From: Euleptes europaea
Lineage: Eukaryota > Chordata > Lepidosauria > Squamata > Sphaerodactylidae
DNA: 64,000 nt
Direction of reading: 5' to 3'
Assembly (NCBI RefSeq): GCF_029931775.1
Contig: NC_079332.1
Span: forward strand, 16,013,186-16,077,185
Below are positions 33,501 to 41,367 of the stretch, in pieces. The notes beneath the pieces were generated by a model, which saw nothing but the letters and a program-made list of their open reading frames with translations, was not told the origin of the DNA and did not search any database. A program made the position numbers and the translations under genes. Position 1 is the stretch's first letter; each line of letters starts with the position of its first letter.

Positions 33501-36089
33501 TGCGTTCTGAGCGAGGAGTGCGTTTTACCTGGGAGTTAGGGTAGCTAGCCCCCACTCCCCTGCCCCAAAATATGCATTTGGAAATACAGGTTGAGTATCC
33601 AGACATCCCAAATACGGAAGGATCCCAAATACAGACATTTTGAGTCGACGTGCAGGTATCACTCACAGGCCCTTGGCAGCGCGTTGAGCTGCTTTCTGAG
33701 GATTCAGTGTATGCAAAATTATTAAAAATACTGAATAAAATTACATTTAGGCTATGTGTGTAAAGTGTATATAAAACATAAATGAAGTTTGGTCCCTTCC
33801 CCAAGATACCTCATGATGTATATGCAAATATTCCAAAATACAGAAAGATCTGAAATACGGGACACTTCTGGTCCCGAGCAGTCTGGATGAGGGATACTCA
33901 ACTGGGCGTAACTGTACACACATGAAGCTGCCTTCTTCTGAGGTGAGCGTTGTCTGCTCTGGTTGGCAGCCGCTCCCCTTTTAACTGGAGATGCCAGGGA
34001 TTGAAGTGAGGATCTTCTGCATGCCAAGCACTGAGCCACAGTCCCTCCCCGTGAAGTTATCTTCTACTGAATCAGACCGTTAGTCCATCAAGGCCAGTAT
34101 TGTCTACTCAGAATGGCAGCAGCTCTCTAGGGAGCTCTCTAGGCAGAGGTCTTTCACATCGTCTCTTGCCTGGTCCTTTCAACTGGAGATGCAGGGGATT
34201 GAACCCAGGACCTTCTTCATGCCAAGCTGAGCCGTGGTTCTCCCCCCCCCCCCCCCGCACACACACAATTATGGCAGCTTGGTTTAGGGATTGTTGCCCT
34301 GTCTGACAAAGTGCCTTGTCAAATTCACTAGAAAACGCTCTTCCCCTCTGCTATTAGCAGTCACAGAACAGCGTATCCCCCCCACCACAGTGTTCACCAA
34401 AGCCCTCCTGGTAAACTCCGCCGGGTGTTTATGTTGCAAGGAATTTGCAGTTTGGGCAATAGGCCAAAACATATCCTGGGAAAGTTCTTTGCTGTTTTCT
34501 ATCTGCTTGGTTGTTTGGAAATAGCTTTTAAAAAAATATTAAGTCAACCAAGCTGTTAAATACGGATCAGGATCCAAAGAACTGTGGCCAGGAGTTCTGT
34601 GCCACCCAGTGCAGATTTGGGCTTTTGTTACTCAGACAGCATGCCCTGTGTGCCACGGGAAAGGAGAAAGCAGCTGAAAATCCTCCCGGCTGTACTCAGG
34701 TTCATGGATGTTCCTCTAGCGTAGCTCTTAAAACTGACCTGCAGAGATGTGACAGTTTTTCCAGCTAAAAATGTGACTAGTTGGATACTGAATCTGATCT
34801 GTGCGTGCTCTTTTGGAAGCAGAAATTCAACGGCTGGCATTTCATGCTTGCCCGTGAGAGCTGATCAGAATGGATTGTGTAGAATCTACCTCAGATTTTA
34901 AAAATTATTTATTAAACCGTTTGTATCCCACCTTTCCTTGTGGTTCAAGGCAGCTTACAATAATAGTTAAAAAAAAAATTCAGTTGGGGAAAAAAATTGC
35001 CAACCCCAAATCTCTCCCCTCCATTAAAAGATGCCTGCCATTCAAACCCCCTCGAAACCCTGGTAAGCAGGAGTTCCTTTCAGTGCCTTGGAGATCAGTA
35101 AAAGAAGAGAGGTGGTTTTTATACCCCATTTTTCTCTACTTTTAAGGAGTCTCAAAGTGGTTTGCAATCGCAATCCTTTCCTCTCCCCACAACAGGCACC
35201 TTGTGAGGTAGGTGAGGCTGAAAGAATTCGGAGAGAACCTGGACTAGCCCAAGGTCACCTAGCAGGCTTCATGTGGAGGAGTGGGGAACCAACCCGGTTC
35301 ACCAGATTAGAGTCTGCCGCTCATGTGGAGGAGTGGGGAATCAAACCCAGTTCTCCAGATTAGAGTCCACCATTCTTAACCACTACGCCACACTGGTGAG
35401 CTGCTTCAGAGAGAGTTAGGGGTGGCTTTGGGATTCCCAGACAAGAAGGCAAGAAGATACAACCTCCTTTGTTAAAAAAACAAAAACGAACCATTCGGAA
35501 GGTGTCTCTGTGGCCACAAGACCACTGCTTTTCTTCCTACTTTCCCCCATCTGTTCTGACGACACCTATTGTTGAAATGTAGGACTTGCTGCTTCTGCTT
35601 GTTTTTCTTTGCTCTGCAACTCCTATGCAGAGAATGGGATACTGTGAAGGAGACGTCTGTGTTTGGTTGGGTCAGCTTGGACAGTAATTTTCTGCACAGG
35701 GTTTTCCTCCCAATCGGAATCACTTACCAGTTGGATTCTCTCTTTCTCTCCCCCCCCCCCCACTAGGGACAGCTGCCGCATCTGCTGCTGCTTCAATCAA
35801 CCCTTTCCAAGTGAACCAGCCTCAGCCTCTCACTCTCAATCAGATGCGGTCGAGCCCCGTGATGGGCACCAGTCCGTCCTTCCACGCCGTGCCAGCCGTG
35901 GGCATGGAGCCCGTGCCTCTCGCTGCCGTGGCGCCCGTGGCGGTGGGGGTGGCGCCCATGCCCGCCATGGGCGCGATGGTGTCCCTTGCCAGGATGGGCC
36001 CGGGGATGAGCGTGGGACCTCTTCACAGTACTGGAATCCCACCCTCCGCCTCGCAGCCTGCAAACACGACTAACCCTTTCCTCCTATAA
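11986..36089 (+). CDS. EPN2: EPN2, epsin-2, complete spliced coding region (8 coding exons, 588 aa)
   Basis: Epsin-2 is an endocytic adaptor: the ENTH domain binds PI(4,5)P2 and inserts helix 0 to bend membrane, while the tail recruits ubiquitinated cargo, clathrin, AP-2 and EH-domain proteins. Coding exons are 11986-12580, 18958-19070, 20641-20733, 22176-22332, 26540-26716, 28983-29075, 32008-32223 and 35767-36089; all junctions are AG/GT and stay in phase (1767 nt with stop). Residues 1 to about 150 are ENTH, with R8, K11, R25, N30, R63, K69, H73 and K76 kept (known lipid ligands in epsin-1). UIMs lie near 218-235 and 243-257, clathrin boxes at 271-275 (LLDLM) and 458-462 (LVNLD), DPW at 301, 314, 328, 347 and 364, and NPF at 476, 493 and 584. 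The sequence matches EPN2 rather than EPN1 or EPN3. The extra segment after YHG in the longest human isoform was not found. Confidence 0.97.
12810..13078 (+). mobile_element. tRNA-derived SINE
   Basis: AGCATGGTGTAGTGGTTAAG head, GGGTGTCTGTTGTGGGGAGG body and AAAAACCAACTTCTTTTTC tail, in EPN2 intron 1 of the coding region. Confidence 0.87.
13097..13259. repeat. Foldback element with inverted arms of about 65 bases
   Basis: The left end TGATTATGCATGCCTTTTC pairs with the right end GAAAAGGCATGCATAATCA. Pairing continues inward through the CCTCGCTCTCC/GGAGAGCGAGG block. No clear target duplication. Confidence 0.75.
13850..14515 (+). mobile_element. CR1-C LINE 3' end, nested in L2 and split by a MITE
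   Basis: It contains CCAAGCCCTTTGAGGAAAGG, AGGGCAGGGAGCTGTTCCTG and CTTCCAACGCTATGATTCTA. CR1-C is my label for copies with the GCAGCAGAGGA block. Confidence 0.8.
13945..14217. mobile_element. MITE with long inverted ends, nested in CR1-C
   Basis: Ends are GGGGGTTACCGCACTTG and CAAAGTGCGGTAACCCCC, and the inverted match runs about 55 bases through GTATTAAGAGTTTGAAAATG. TTA flanks both sides, compatible with a PIF/Harbinger-type 3-base duplication. The left arm is itself doubled (about 80-base direct repeat). Confidence 0.78.
14860..14932 (+). mobile_element. Penelope-like terminal fragment
   Basis: CACGAAAGCTCAGACCCTGC and TTTTGTTAGTCTTTAAGGTG match the longer inverted pair at 17385-17921. 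Confidence 0.6.
14936..15095 (-). mobile_element. 5S-rRNA-derived SINE fragment
   Basis: The minus strand carries 5S-like AGCCCAATCTCATCAGATCT and a degraded box C region followed by CCAAGGAAGTCCAGGGTTGC. Confidence 0.7.
15096..15784. other. No recognised feature
   Basis: This intronic stretch shows no repeat family or exon that I can support. Confidence 0.4.
15785..15950 (-). mobile_element. tRNA-derived SINE, 3' half
   Basis: It holds the inverted tail and body (CTCCCCACAACAGACACCTT, CTAGCCCAAGGTCACCCAGC); the tRNA head is missing. Confidence 0.82.
16165..16735 (+). mobile_element. L2-like LINE 3' end, split by a tRNA-Ala SINE
   Basis: CACCTTATGGGATGGCCTGC and CTGAATTATTCAAGAGGGTT match the copy at 13360. 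The tail TGTAATCTGCCTTGAGTCC resumes at 16679 and ends in TAAATAAATAAATGA. Confidence 0.75.
16462..16668 (-). mobile_element. tRNA-Ala-derived SINE
   Basis: The inverted head GATTGAACCTGGGACCTTCT and CCACTGAGCCATAGCCCC are clear. GACTCGC and GACTCAC flank it as an imperfect duplication. Confidence 0.82.
16740..16890 (-). mobile_element. Penelope-like terminal fragment
   Basis: It has GGTATAAGCTTTTGAGAGTC and AAAGCTCCCTTCTCTTG, a worn form of the hammerhead-bearing terminus. Confidence 0.55.
17385..17921. mobile_element. Penelope-like element with inverted terminal copies and hammerhead-like motifs
   Basis: About 135 bases at the left (from GAAAAGAGCAGAGTCCAGTA) recur inverted at the right. 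The right copy on the plus strand reads CTGAAGA (17826-17832), stem GTGA/TCAC, GAAA (17850-17853) and GCTC. The left copy on the minus strand has the same layout at 17505-17470. Confidence 0.7.
18035..18240 (-). mobile_element. CR1-related 3' end, two tandem units
   Basis: AGAAGAGCCCTGCTGGATC and CTCACACAGTGGCCAACCA (second unit CTCACACAGTGACCAACCA) occur twice about 135 bases apart. Confidence 0.75.
18295..18600 (-). mobile_element. tRNA-derived SINE of a second type
   Basis: The minus strand starts GCCCCATGGCGCAGAGTGGT with box B-like GAGTTCAATCC and ends in GGTGCTTGCACAGGGGACCT. The same family recurs at 32793-33050. Confidence 0.75.
18958..19070 (+). CDS. EPN2: EPN2 coding exon 2: first ubiquitin-interacting motif
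   Basis: The acceptor is CCCATAG and the donor CAG/GTCGGT. The 113 bases complete the split Ser codon and encode [20 protein letters not shown] followed by [18 protein letters not shown], a UIM with the acidic patch, the central Ala and the terminal Ser of the consensus. Confidence 0.95.
19306..19560 (+). mobile_element. CR1-A LINE 3' end
   Basis: GGCTTCCTCGGGAGGTGGTG through CAACTCTATGATTCTATGA, in EPN2 intron. Confidence 0.85.
19561..20199. other. No recognised feature
   Basis: Only a short (GT)/(GA) run near 19598-19615 stands out. Confidence 0.4.
20200..20405. mobile_element. MITE-like repeat, family D, full length
   Basis: Inverted ends are TAGGGTTGCCAGGT and ACCTGGAGGTTGGCAACCCTA. 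The body has CCAAAGTGGCCATTTTTTCC and GGAGATCAGTTGCAA. Confidence 0.8.
20641..20733 (+). CDS. EPN2: EPN2 coding exon 3: second ubiquitin-interacting motif
   Basis: The 93-base, phase-0 exon has acceptor TTTTCCAG and donor GAG/GTAGGC. It encodes [19 protein letters not shown] and a basic PKKKE end. [13 protein letters not shown] is the second UIM, one exon after the first as in other epsins. Confidence 0.95.
20820..21231 (+). mobile_element. CR1-A LINE 3' end
   Basis: GGATGGTGCCGAGTTGTTTT through GTGGTCCCTTCCAACTCTGA. The last part repeats GATGACC(C/C)TGGTGGTCCC, an internal slip. Confidence 0.85.
21232..21935 (+). mobile_element. tRNA-derived SINE, split by a hAT element
   Basis: The head GAGAACCAGCATGGTGTAGTG is at 21232-21251 and the rest is at 21654-21935, ending in AAAAACCAGCTCCTCTCC. 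Confidence 0.85.
21252..21653 (+). mobile_element. Non-autonomous hAT transposon, family 2
   Basis: Ends CAGGGGTGGGGAACC and GTTCCCCACCCCTG, flanked by a perfect GTGTAGTG duplication (21244-21251 and 21654-21661) within box A of a SINE. Confidence 0.92.
22176..22332 (+). CDS. EPN2: EPN2 coding exon 4: clathrin box and first DPW motifs
   Basis: The acceptor is TTCTACAG and the donor TTTG/GTAAGC. The 157 bases encode [13 protein letters not shown], containing a clathrin-box-like LLDLM, then EPWG and two DPW motifs that bind the AP-2 alpha ear. Human EPN2 has a few extra residues before TTLLDLM as I recall it; they are absent here or lie in a small exon I did not find. Confidence 0.94.
22428..23023 (+). 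mobile_element. CR1-A LINE, longest copy of this type here
   Basis: It encodes the CR1 RT C-terminal block [20 protein letters not shown] and [20 protein letters not shown], then the usual 3' end to CTCTATGATTCTGTGA. Confidence 0.88.
23420..24775 (-). mobile_element. LINE reverse-transcriptase fragment, clade uncertain
   Basis: The minus strand is open for 261 codons (24710-23925) and, just before, reads [10 protein letters not shown], the YxDD catalytic box. Later blocks are [20 protein letters not shown] and [21 protein letters not shown] second open part ends [20 protein letters not shown] with [10 protein letters not shown]. It is 5' truncated near the catalytic motif. I/Vingi-like or L2-like are both possible. 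Confidence 0.8.
24776..25190. promoter_or_regulatory. CpG-rich block inside EPN2 intron, possible internal promoter or enhancer
   Basis: CG dinucleotides are frequent (GGTTATCGGGACGCGGAGG, TTGCGCCTCGCGCCGCC, AACCGGCCCC), unlike the neighbouring intron. A CREB/ATF-like TCACGTCA lies near 24865. No repeat family is recognised in it. It begins exactly where the LINE is truncated. Confidence 0.45.
25243..25358 (+). repeat. Two short (CA)n runs
   Basis: (AC)n at about 25247-25262 and about 25338-25356. Confidence 0.9.
25525..25838 (+). mobile_element. tRNA-derived SINE followed by (TAG)n
   Basis: The head is slightly shortened (CGTGGTTAAGAGTAGTGG). The body and AAAAACCAACTCTTCTTCTT tail run into a (TAG) microsatellite at about 25839-25861. 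Confidence 0.85.
26037..26254 (+). mobile_element. tRNA-Ala-derived SINE
   Basis: GGGGCTGTAGCTCAGTGGTA head, GGTTCAATCCCCAGCATCTC box B and a (GGAT) slip near the tail. Confidence 0.85.
26255..26437. mobile_element. CR1-A scrap joined to MITE family D
   Basis: GTATAGAGGATGG is CR1-A-like. From 26288 the family D body (CCAAAGTGGCCATTTTCTCC) runs to CTGGCAACCCTAGG. Confidence 0.65.
26540..26716 (+). CDS. EPN2: EPN2 coding exon 5: three DPW motifs
   Basis: The acceptor is TGTCTGCAG and the donor CCG/GTGAGC. The exon starts and ends inside Gly codons and encodes [14 protein letters not shown] and two more DPW repeats (DPWASS, DPWGPT) in a Pro/Ala/Ser-rich disordered stretch. The repeated DPW codons show the AP-2 binding role of this part of the tail. 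Confidence 0.95.
26985..28250 (-). mobile_element. LINE 3' tail region, split by a hAT element
   Basis: TGTGGCCGTTGGCCGTCACA near 27000 matches the tails of the LINE copies at 4350 (AGCCAAAGGCCATTACAAGG) and 23420. AT-rich sequence continues on both sides of 27082-27944. Outer limits are uncertain. Confidence 0.45.
27082..27944 (-). mobile_element. Non-autonomous hAT transposon, family 4, with an internal hairpin
   Basis: A perfect GGCTAAGA duplication flanks it (27074-27081 and 27945-27952). The right end reads GTTTGCCGACCCCTG, the inverted CAGGGGTCGGCAAAC. GGCTCT-rich subterminal repeats lie at both ends. Inside, 27421-27480 and 27581-27640 are inverted copies with a single difference. Confidence 0.9.
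28489..28793 (+). mobile_element. tRNA-derived SINE
   Basis: GAGCCAGTGTGGTGTAGTGG head to AAAAAACCAACTTCTTCTTC tail. Confidence 0.87.
28983..29075 (+). CDS. EPN2: EPN2 coding exon 6: DLF and DDF acidic AP-2 binding segment
   Basis: The 93-base exon has acceptor CCCTGCAG and donor CAAG/GTACGT. It encodes [18 protein letters not shown] and [12 protein letters not shown], matching the [20 protein letters not shown] segment of human EPN2. FxDxF-like and DLF motifs of this type bind the AP-2 appendage. Confidence 0.95.
29076..29834. other. EPN2 intron, no recognised feature
   Basis: Apart from a C-run near 29605 nothing stands out. Confidence 0.4.
29840..31040. mobile_element. Composite: Penelope-like fragment split by Tigger-like transposon copies
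   Basis: Penelope-like flanks are at 29840-29949 and 30952-31040 (AAAGCTTATA, ACCCCGAAAATCTTG). The Tigger-like sequence starts CAGGGGGAGTATCCCTTATC at 29950 and stops near 30105. A second start CAGGTTGAGTATCCCTTATC at 30507 runs to GGATACTCTACCTA near 30951. TA flanks the outer ends. Confidence 0.6.
30106..30498 (-). mobile_element. Penelope-like fragment with hammerhead-like motif
   Basis: On the minus strand 30326-30284 reads GACCA, CTGAAGA, an AGGCC/GGCC stem, GAAAC, ACGTC and TGGTC. GACCA and TGGTC can pair as stem I. The layout matches minimal type I hammerheads. Confidence 0.65.
31083..31412 (+). mobile_element. CR1-C LINE 3' end
   Basis: AAGTATTTGAAGGGCCGTCA through TGGTCCCCTCCAACTCTGAT. 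Confidence 0.82.
31413..32007. other. EPN2 intron, no recognised feature
   Basis: Nothing named; T/A-rich text leads up to the exon 7 acceptor. Confidence 0.4.
32008..32223 (+). CDS. EPN2: EPN2 coding exon 7: second clathrin box and first NPF
   Basis: The acceptor is TTGTTCCAG and the donor CCAG/GTATGC; the exon is 216 bases. It encodes [14 protein letters not shown], then the most conserved part of the tail, [20 protein letters not shown], with the clathrin box LVNLD, and ends LLNPFLAPG with the first NPF for EH-domain partners such as EPS15. Confidence 0.96.
32589..32782 (+). mobile_element. CR1-C LINE 3' fragment
   Basis: GAGGTGGTGAGCTCCCCCTC to TTCCAGCTTTATGTTTCTAC. Confidence 0.8.
32793..33050 (-). 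mobile_element. tRNA-derived SINE of the second type
   Basis: Same family as 18295-18600: GTCCCCTGTGCAAGCACCGG at the left, ACTGCAGTACTGCAGCTTAC at the head end. Confidence 0.75.
33053..33240 (+). mobile_element. tRNA-derived SINE, internally shortened
   Basis: GCCAGCGTGGTGTAGTGGTT head and GATTCTCCTTAAAAGGTAGA tail with part of the body missing. Confidence 0.82.
33588..33905. mobile_element. Tigger-like (pogo) short transposon
   Basis: Ends CAGGTTGAGTATCC and GGATACTCAACTG are inverted. The left flank is TA. The inner text (GATACCTCATGATGTATATG) is the reverse of the 29950 copy. Confidence 0.65.
33915..34235 (-). mobile_element. Two tRNA-Ala-derived SINEs in a row
   Basis: 33915-34050 and 34057-34235 both contain the inverted AACTGGAGATGC block followed by GGGATTGAA. 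Confidence 0.75.
34236..35103. other. No recognised gene; a C-run and a LINE-like scrap
   Basis: A poly-C/CA run is at 34241-34268. AAACCGTTTGTATCCCACCT near 34917 looks like a worn LINE 3' tail. Confidence 0.35.
35104..35397 (-). mobile_element. tRNA-derived SINE
   Basis: Inverted copy from GGTGGTTTTTATACCCC to CTTAACCACTACGCCACACT. Confidence 0.86.
35767..36089 (+). CDS. EPN2: EPN2 last coding exon: C-terminal NPF motifs and stop
   Basis: A C-rich tract and CTAG acceptor precede the exon. It encodes an Ala-rich start, [17 protein letters not shown], a Val/Ala/Met/Pro-rich segment that is low in complexity and high in GC, and TTNPFLL before TAA at 36087-36089. The terminal NPFLL is the epsin family end. 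Confidence 0.96.
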
Positions 36090-38040
36090 AAGCCCGGTGT
36101 GCGGAACTTGACTTGGCTAGGAGATGTGCGGAACTGAGCTGGAACTCCCCAGGCTCGCTTGGACGGAGGAAGTGCGCTGAAGGGACATTGTTGGGGGGCG
36201 GGCGGGCGTAGATGTGCGGTTTACGGTTAACGTTCTCGGAAGAGTTCTCTCTTTCTCTCTCTACTCACCTATTTAATCTAAACTTTTTCACCGCAGACGG
36301 TGGTACTTACTTTTTTGGCTTGTGGGAGAATCGCGTAAAATGTCAGAACTTTTTGTCACCAAAGTTAAGATCTCTTCTCTCTTTCTCTCCCCCCCGCCCC
36401 CTGAATCATTTCAATACTGTAGGGAGAACCTTGGCCGTTTTAAACTCTCCCCCCACCCCCGACTCTTTTTGCTATATTTTGTAGTCCTAAACCCCCGAGG
36501 CTGGCCACAACCCATCAGCACCCTGCGTTCACAAAGGATAGATCTGAGACCTGAAGTGCTAGTGAGATTGCATTTGCACAAAACTCTGTACTGTTGTAGA
36601 CTGTTGGCTCACCCATAGTCCTTACGAAATCGTAGAAAAAGGAGGATTTGCGGTGGCCAGAAGCGATAATATATATTTTTTTTCCTTGCACATTTTTTAA
36701 AAAGCTGTCATACAAAACTCTGCCCTTTCCCCCAGAGTCAGGAGGGAAGGTCGGAGTTCACCAGGAAGGTTAATTTGTCAGAAGGGGGGGGAGACAGATG
36801 TAAAACTCGCCTCCCGTTGTGGAACTCCCCAAATTGTGCTGTTCCGTAGGCAGGTGTCGAAACCTGTGCGCTTCTTTCTTCTCCGGGGACTCTTCAAGGA
36901 CTTCGGTCCAAGCGGCTGGCATGCTGGGCTCGCGCTCAGAAGTGGTTCTGCTTCGTGCTTGTCCGATAGTGACTTCATTTGGAAATTATCGTGTGTGCGT
37001 GTGGGGTTTTTTTTTTTAATAGACTTGCAAAATTGTGAGTTCTCGCAAAAAGGGGAAACGGTGGGGCGACGATGAATTCCGTTTTAACCAGGGCAAGTTT
37101 GGGAAATAATTTTGGAAAAACGTTGCCATTATTATGCAGTTATCCTCGTATACTTTTGCACTTTTTTTTTGTTTTTGGTTTGTTTTGGGAAATTTTAGTA
37201 CCTTCAGAGCCGAATGGGCAGGCATGGCTTTGAAGATTCACTCTGGCTAATTTTTATAACGTTCTTATTTAACAGTGTGTAGCATCGATGAGACGTTTTA
37301 TCAGGTCTAGCTGAAAACTTTAAGATACTGTCAGTTTTTATGGTTTAATGCCCTCTTATTTATATATATTTTTAGCTCTTTTGTTTCTGTAAAGACAATT
37401 TTAAAAGGGACTATCAGGAAGCTTTTTTGCTTTTGAATGAAGAGGTTTCGTAATGAAATTTCAAATGCTCTCGCGGCAGAAATTTGCAGTGGAATACGAG
37501 TGCAACATTTAAAAAGGAAAACACTAAAGTTGCCTTTTCTTGCCTTTTCCTTCCCTGTTCTACAATTACTTCCTCCCCTCCCCATCCACCCCCCCAATCC
37601 AAATGGAAAGACTTTTAAAGCATTTTATAGTCAGAAAATCACGAAAGAAACAACTTCTTGTAATACTTTGGGAAACTTAAAAACAAACAAACACTGTTGT
37701 ATGAATGTTGTTAATTCTAATCGACTAAATTCTTCTAACTAAAGATGCCCTCTGTGCTAACAACTGACTCCGTTGACAGTTTCATTGCAAACGAACTTAA
37801 AAAAATCCTTCGACTTATATTGTCAGTAAGCTTTATTCAAAGTTGCCATGTTTTTTTAAACTTGCTTTGCAATTCTTGCTTTGTAAGCAGCCAAACGATC
37901 AAGAGCTGAGCTTTTGTACGAGTGACGAAAACAGCATTCCCCCAAAAAGGGCAGCTTCATTTTCATCTGCAGTCGGGTGACCTTTTCTATTTTTAATAGG
38001 CAAAATCAAGTCAGATTCAACAAGAAAACAGTTAAAATCA
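36090..38040 (+). other. EPN2: Probable EPN2 3' UTR
   Basis: This is nearly 2 kb of unique AT- and T-rich sequence with several ATTTA stretches and no recognisable interspersed repeat, unlike everything around it. That is what a retained 3' UTR would look like. I found no AATAAA or ATTAAA hexamer in it, so the cleavage site is not fixed. It ends where a minus-strand LINE begins. Confidence 0.6.
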
Positions 38041-38043
38041 AGT

Positions 38044-38660
38044 AACACCACACACCTTTATTGGCATGTAAAAAGGGAAGAGCATACATTAAAATAAATC
38101 TGAGTACAAATAAATAAAATTGGATAAAACCATCCCAAACCAGCCACACACCATTCACAATATCTGATTGCTAACTTTAAGAACTTTGCAACTGATTCGG
38201 TTATTTTTGGGCTTTGTGTGGTCATAAGATAGGATGTCCTGATTTTCTCAGAAAGCCATTCCCTGTTTGCAAACAATGGGTCAATGAATTGGGATCGGCT
38301 ACAAGCATAAAAGGAACAATTAAAAAGGACATGCGCAAGTGATTCAGTTTCACCATTCCCGCAACGGCAAACTCTATCCGCAAATGGGATTTTATGCAAT
38401 CTTCCATATAACAAGGCAGAGGGTAGTGCATTTAGCCTGGCAAGCATGTACACTCTACACTGTTGCGGTACAGTTAGACAAGTAAAGTATAGTGCTATAT
38501 GTTGTCTATTTGGCCAAGGGAGTAAAATCAAGTACAAAAATAAGTTTAAATCAGATACAAATATTGTCCAGTTTAACTGCAATACTGGCTCGAATTTTCC
38601 CGGCCGCTGGGGCAAAAAGAGACACATAGTAGGTAACAGCAGTCAGTGTTAGATGGGAGG
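38044..38660 (-). mobile_element. LINE 3' fragment, clade uncertain
   Basis: The minus strand encodes CRCGNGETESLAHVLFNCSF and SRSQFIDPLFANREWLSEKI, the same terminal Cys/His knuckle as the copy at 10735. Its 3' end abuts the EPN2 3' UTR. Confidence 0.72.
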
Positions 38661-38689
38661 TGTAAGCTCGTGGTTCAGGAGAGGCTTGA

Positions 38690-39812
38690 ACAAGGGGTCC
38701 CCCACCTTCTTTAGCCTGCGGGCACCTTAGGAATTCTGACTGAGATATTTTTTTGGGATTTTATTTATCGATCTGGAAAACGTCTACCTCACCTTGCTAC
38801 CAACTCAAGCCAGCACACAAAATATGGCTTAAAAGCATAAATTCCAGTGAATTGCAACAGAAAAGATAGCCCGTTAACGTTAGAAGATCACAGCACAGTA
38901 AAAAAACAACAGCACACTATAGAGGGCAGAATGACATAAAAGTGTGATAATAAAGGCAATAAACCAGCATGTGTAAAAATCAGTAATAGCTAGAAGTCAG
39001 CAGAAGTTGGTAAAGGGAAAATAAATCAGTCCTGTACTTGGAAGATCAATTTTGGAGCGGGGGAACCCCTACAAAAATGCCTGGGAATAAAGCGGTTTTA
39101 AAAAGGTCTCTGGTAAGCCAAAAATGGGGTGGGGGTGGGTTTCAAACACAGTGTGGTGGGTGCAACCACAAAATTGCTGCTGTTGAAGGCGGAGCCAACC
39201 ACGAAAATATCAAGGAGTGACGTTATGTGTAACTCTTGATAGTAACCCTTCAACACATCAGGCAGAAGCTCTGCTTGACAGGACACCTTTTTTAAATGAA
39301 CATGCTATTTAAAAATATTTTCTTTCAGCTTACCTTCAGTCATTCAGTATGTGAAGGGTTGTCACTTAGAGGAGGGCAGGGAGTTGTTCCTGTTGGCAGC
39401 AGAGGATCGGACTCGCAATAATGGGTTTAAATTGCAGGCGGAAAGGTACCAGCTGGATATTAGGAACTTTTTTTTACGGCAAGAGATGTTCAGCAGTGAA
39501 ATTGACTACCTGGGGAGGTGGTGAGCTCCCCCTCAGTGGCAGTCTTCAAGAAGAGGCTGGACAAGCATTTGTCAGGGATGCTCTAGGCGGATTCTGCATT
39601 GAGCAGGGGGTTGGACTAGATGGCCTCTATGGTCCCCTTCCGATTCTATGCAGTGTTGAGGCAGCTGTTTCCAAAGCCATGTTTTTAAAAATCTGTAAAG
39701 CTCCACTGGACAAAAGCCTCAGCTGCCCCTGCCCACTTTCTAAAAACACTTGGTAGGCACCAGGAAAGGTATTAGCGGGTGTCATGGTGCCCATGGATAC
39801 CATATTGGGGAG
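38690..39812 (+). mobile_element. Worn hAT-like repeat, family 5, split by CR1-C
   Basis: GGGGTCCCCCACCTTCTTTA and GCCTGCGGGCACCTTAGGAA, GGCGGAGCCAACCACGAAAA near 39188 and TCTAAAAACACTTGGTAGGC near 39740 are in the same order as in 46671-46942. The middle is expanded by other sequence. Confidence 0.45.
39342..39650 (+). mobile_element. CR1-C LINE 3' end
   Basis: GTGAAGGGTTGTCACTTAGA through GGTCCCCTTCCGATTCTATG. Confidence 0.82.
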
Positions 39813-40744
39813 CCCTGGGCTAGAAGAAAGGCAACATTGGCTCAATTGCTAGCTTGAGCTGTGTGTGGTCTTAAGAAGAAGAGTTGGTTTTTACATGCCG
39901 AGAGCGCTGGCAATGGGGCTGTTGCCCACAGTGCTGGCTGTCCTAGGTAGGTGTTCCTTTCTGGGCCAAATCCCACTACGCAAGCCACAAGATAAGAAGG
40001 GCATCTGCACTGAGGTTGGCTAATTGGGCCTTTCTCATCTTCACCAAGGTTGGCGTCGCCTAAGACACCCTTGTTAAGAGGCGTCTTAGGTATCCTTGGC
40101 ATGGGCATTAAGCTGGAAGCAGGGATTCACCGTTGGGGGAACGTATGATGTAGAGCCTCGCTAGAGCAGAGGTCTAAATGTATCTCTGCCAGCTCCCCCT
40201 TAAATGGCTCTTTGGAGACTTTACAACAGCTCATACAAATCAACCAGTTTCTATTTAGTGGGTGCCGTTTTTAGTGTGTACCAAATACTACATATATCAT
40301 GGAAGAATAGGTTTAAAAAAAAATCATGGCAGAATCTTAAAAATGTAAATGCACAAAAAGATCCGACCTTTTAGAAAATGTTAACCCCCCTCCCCAGTTA
40401 TATCATTAAAACTGGCATCAGGTAACTTTTGATGGGATTTGTGCTATTAATGTTTTATTGTGTGGCTGAAATTTATCGCGTATCATAATGGCTTCTGTTG
40501 AGTCCCCTTTCCCCCTTCAGCTGTGTTGCAGAAAAGGGGTTTTAAGTGCTATTTACGGTGGTGTGAACGTGGGACTTACTTCGGGTATATTTTCATAATT
40601 GACGGTTTGTTGCTTATATTCCAGAGCGCTGCAATGTTTCGAACCCTCTTCTCTGGGATATCTGTGGGTCTTCCACCTGAGAAGTACCATGTGACCCGTG
40701 CCGGTGGAAACTTTGGGAAGATCTCGCTCTCTGCAAGAACAAAG
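39813..40744. other. Intergenic, no recognised gene
   Basis: A SINE tail scrap (AAGAAGAGTTGGTTTTTACA) lies at 39879-39905. The rest is unassigned. Confidence 0.4.
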
Positions 40745-40747
40745 AGT

Positions 40748-40845
40748 GAGTGAGTAAAGTGCCGTCAAGTCGTAGCCGACTTATGGCGACCCCTTTTTGG
40801 GGTTTTCATGGCAAGAGACTAACAGAGGTGGTTTGCCAAGAACAA
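40748..40845 (-). mobile_element. 5S/BovB-type SINE tail fragment
   Basis: GTGCCGTCAAGTCGTAGCCG and ACAGAGGTGGTTTGCCAAG are the inverted tail of the 5S SINE family. Confidence 0.65.
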
Positions 40846-41367
40846 AACAAAACCCTTTTTAACTTCACTCAGGCCAATTGTTCAAAAGAGAGTTTGCTGC
40901 TCTCTTGCGGTGGAGCGGAAAAAAAAGAATGTAAAAGGTTTATTCATGGACTCTAATAATCGCTGTTAAGCCCGATGTTGTTTTGGTTATTCATGAAACA
41001 TTCAACATGTTCATAAATCGCAATCTCGAACAGCTCACCTGGTGCTCCCCGCTTTGCCGGGGAAGTCCTTGCCAGGCGCAGCGTGTCTTTCTTTTGAACT
41101 TTACAGCTATTCGCTTTCTAGCTGGCTTCTCCTTCTCTGCTTTTAAAGAGCAGAAACACTTCGCTGGGTCTCTGTGCGAGGGGGAATGTACTAAAACGAA
41201 TGACAGGCTAGCCCATTAGAAACAACGGCCTGTTTGAAGTAATAGGAGCCTGGATTGCCCATAGAATTGCATTGGCTACATTGAAAGACATTACAGCACA
41301 AAAAGAGTTGCAAAGAAAATGTGGAATGGATTTTCCAGCAAGGTCTCTAAACCCAGATACAATACTC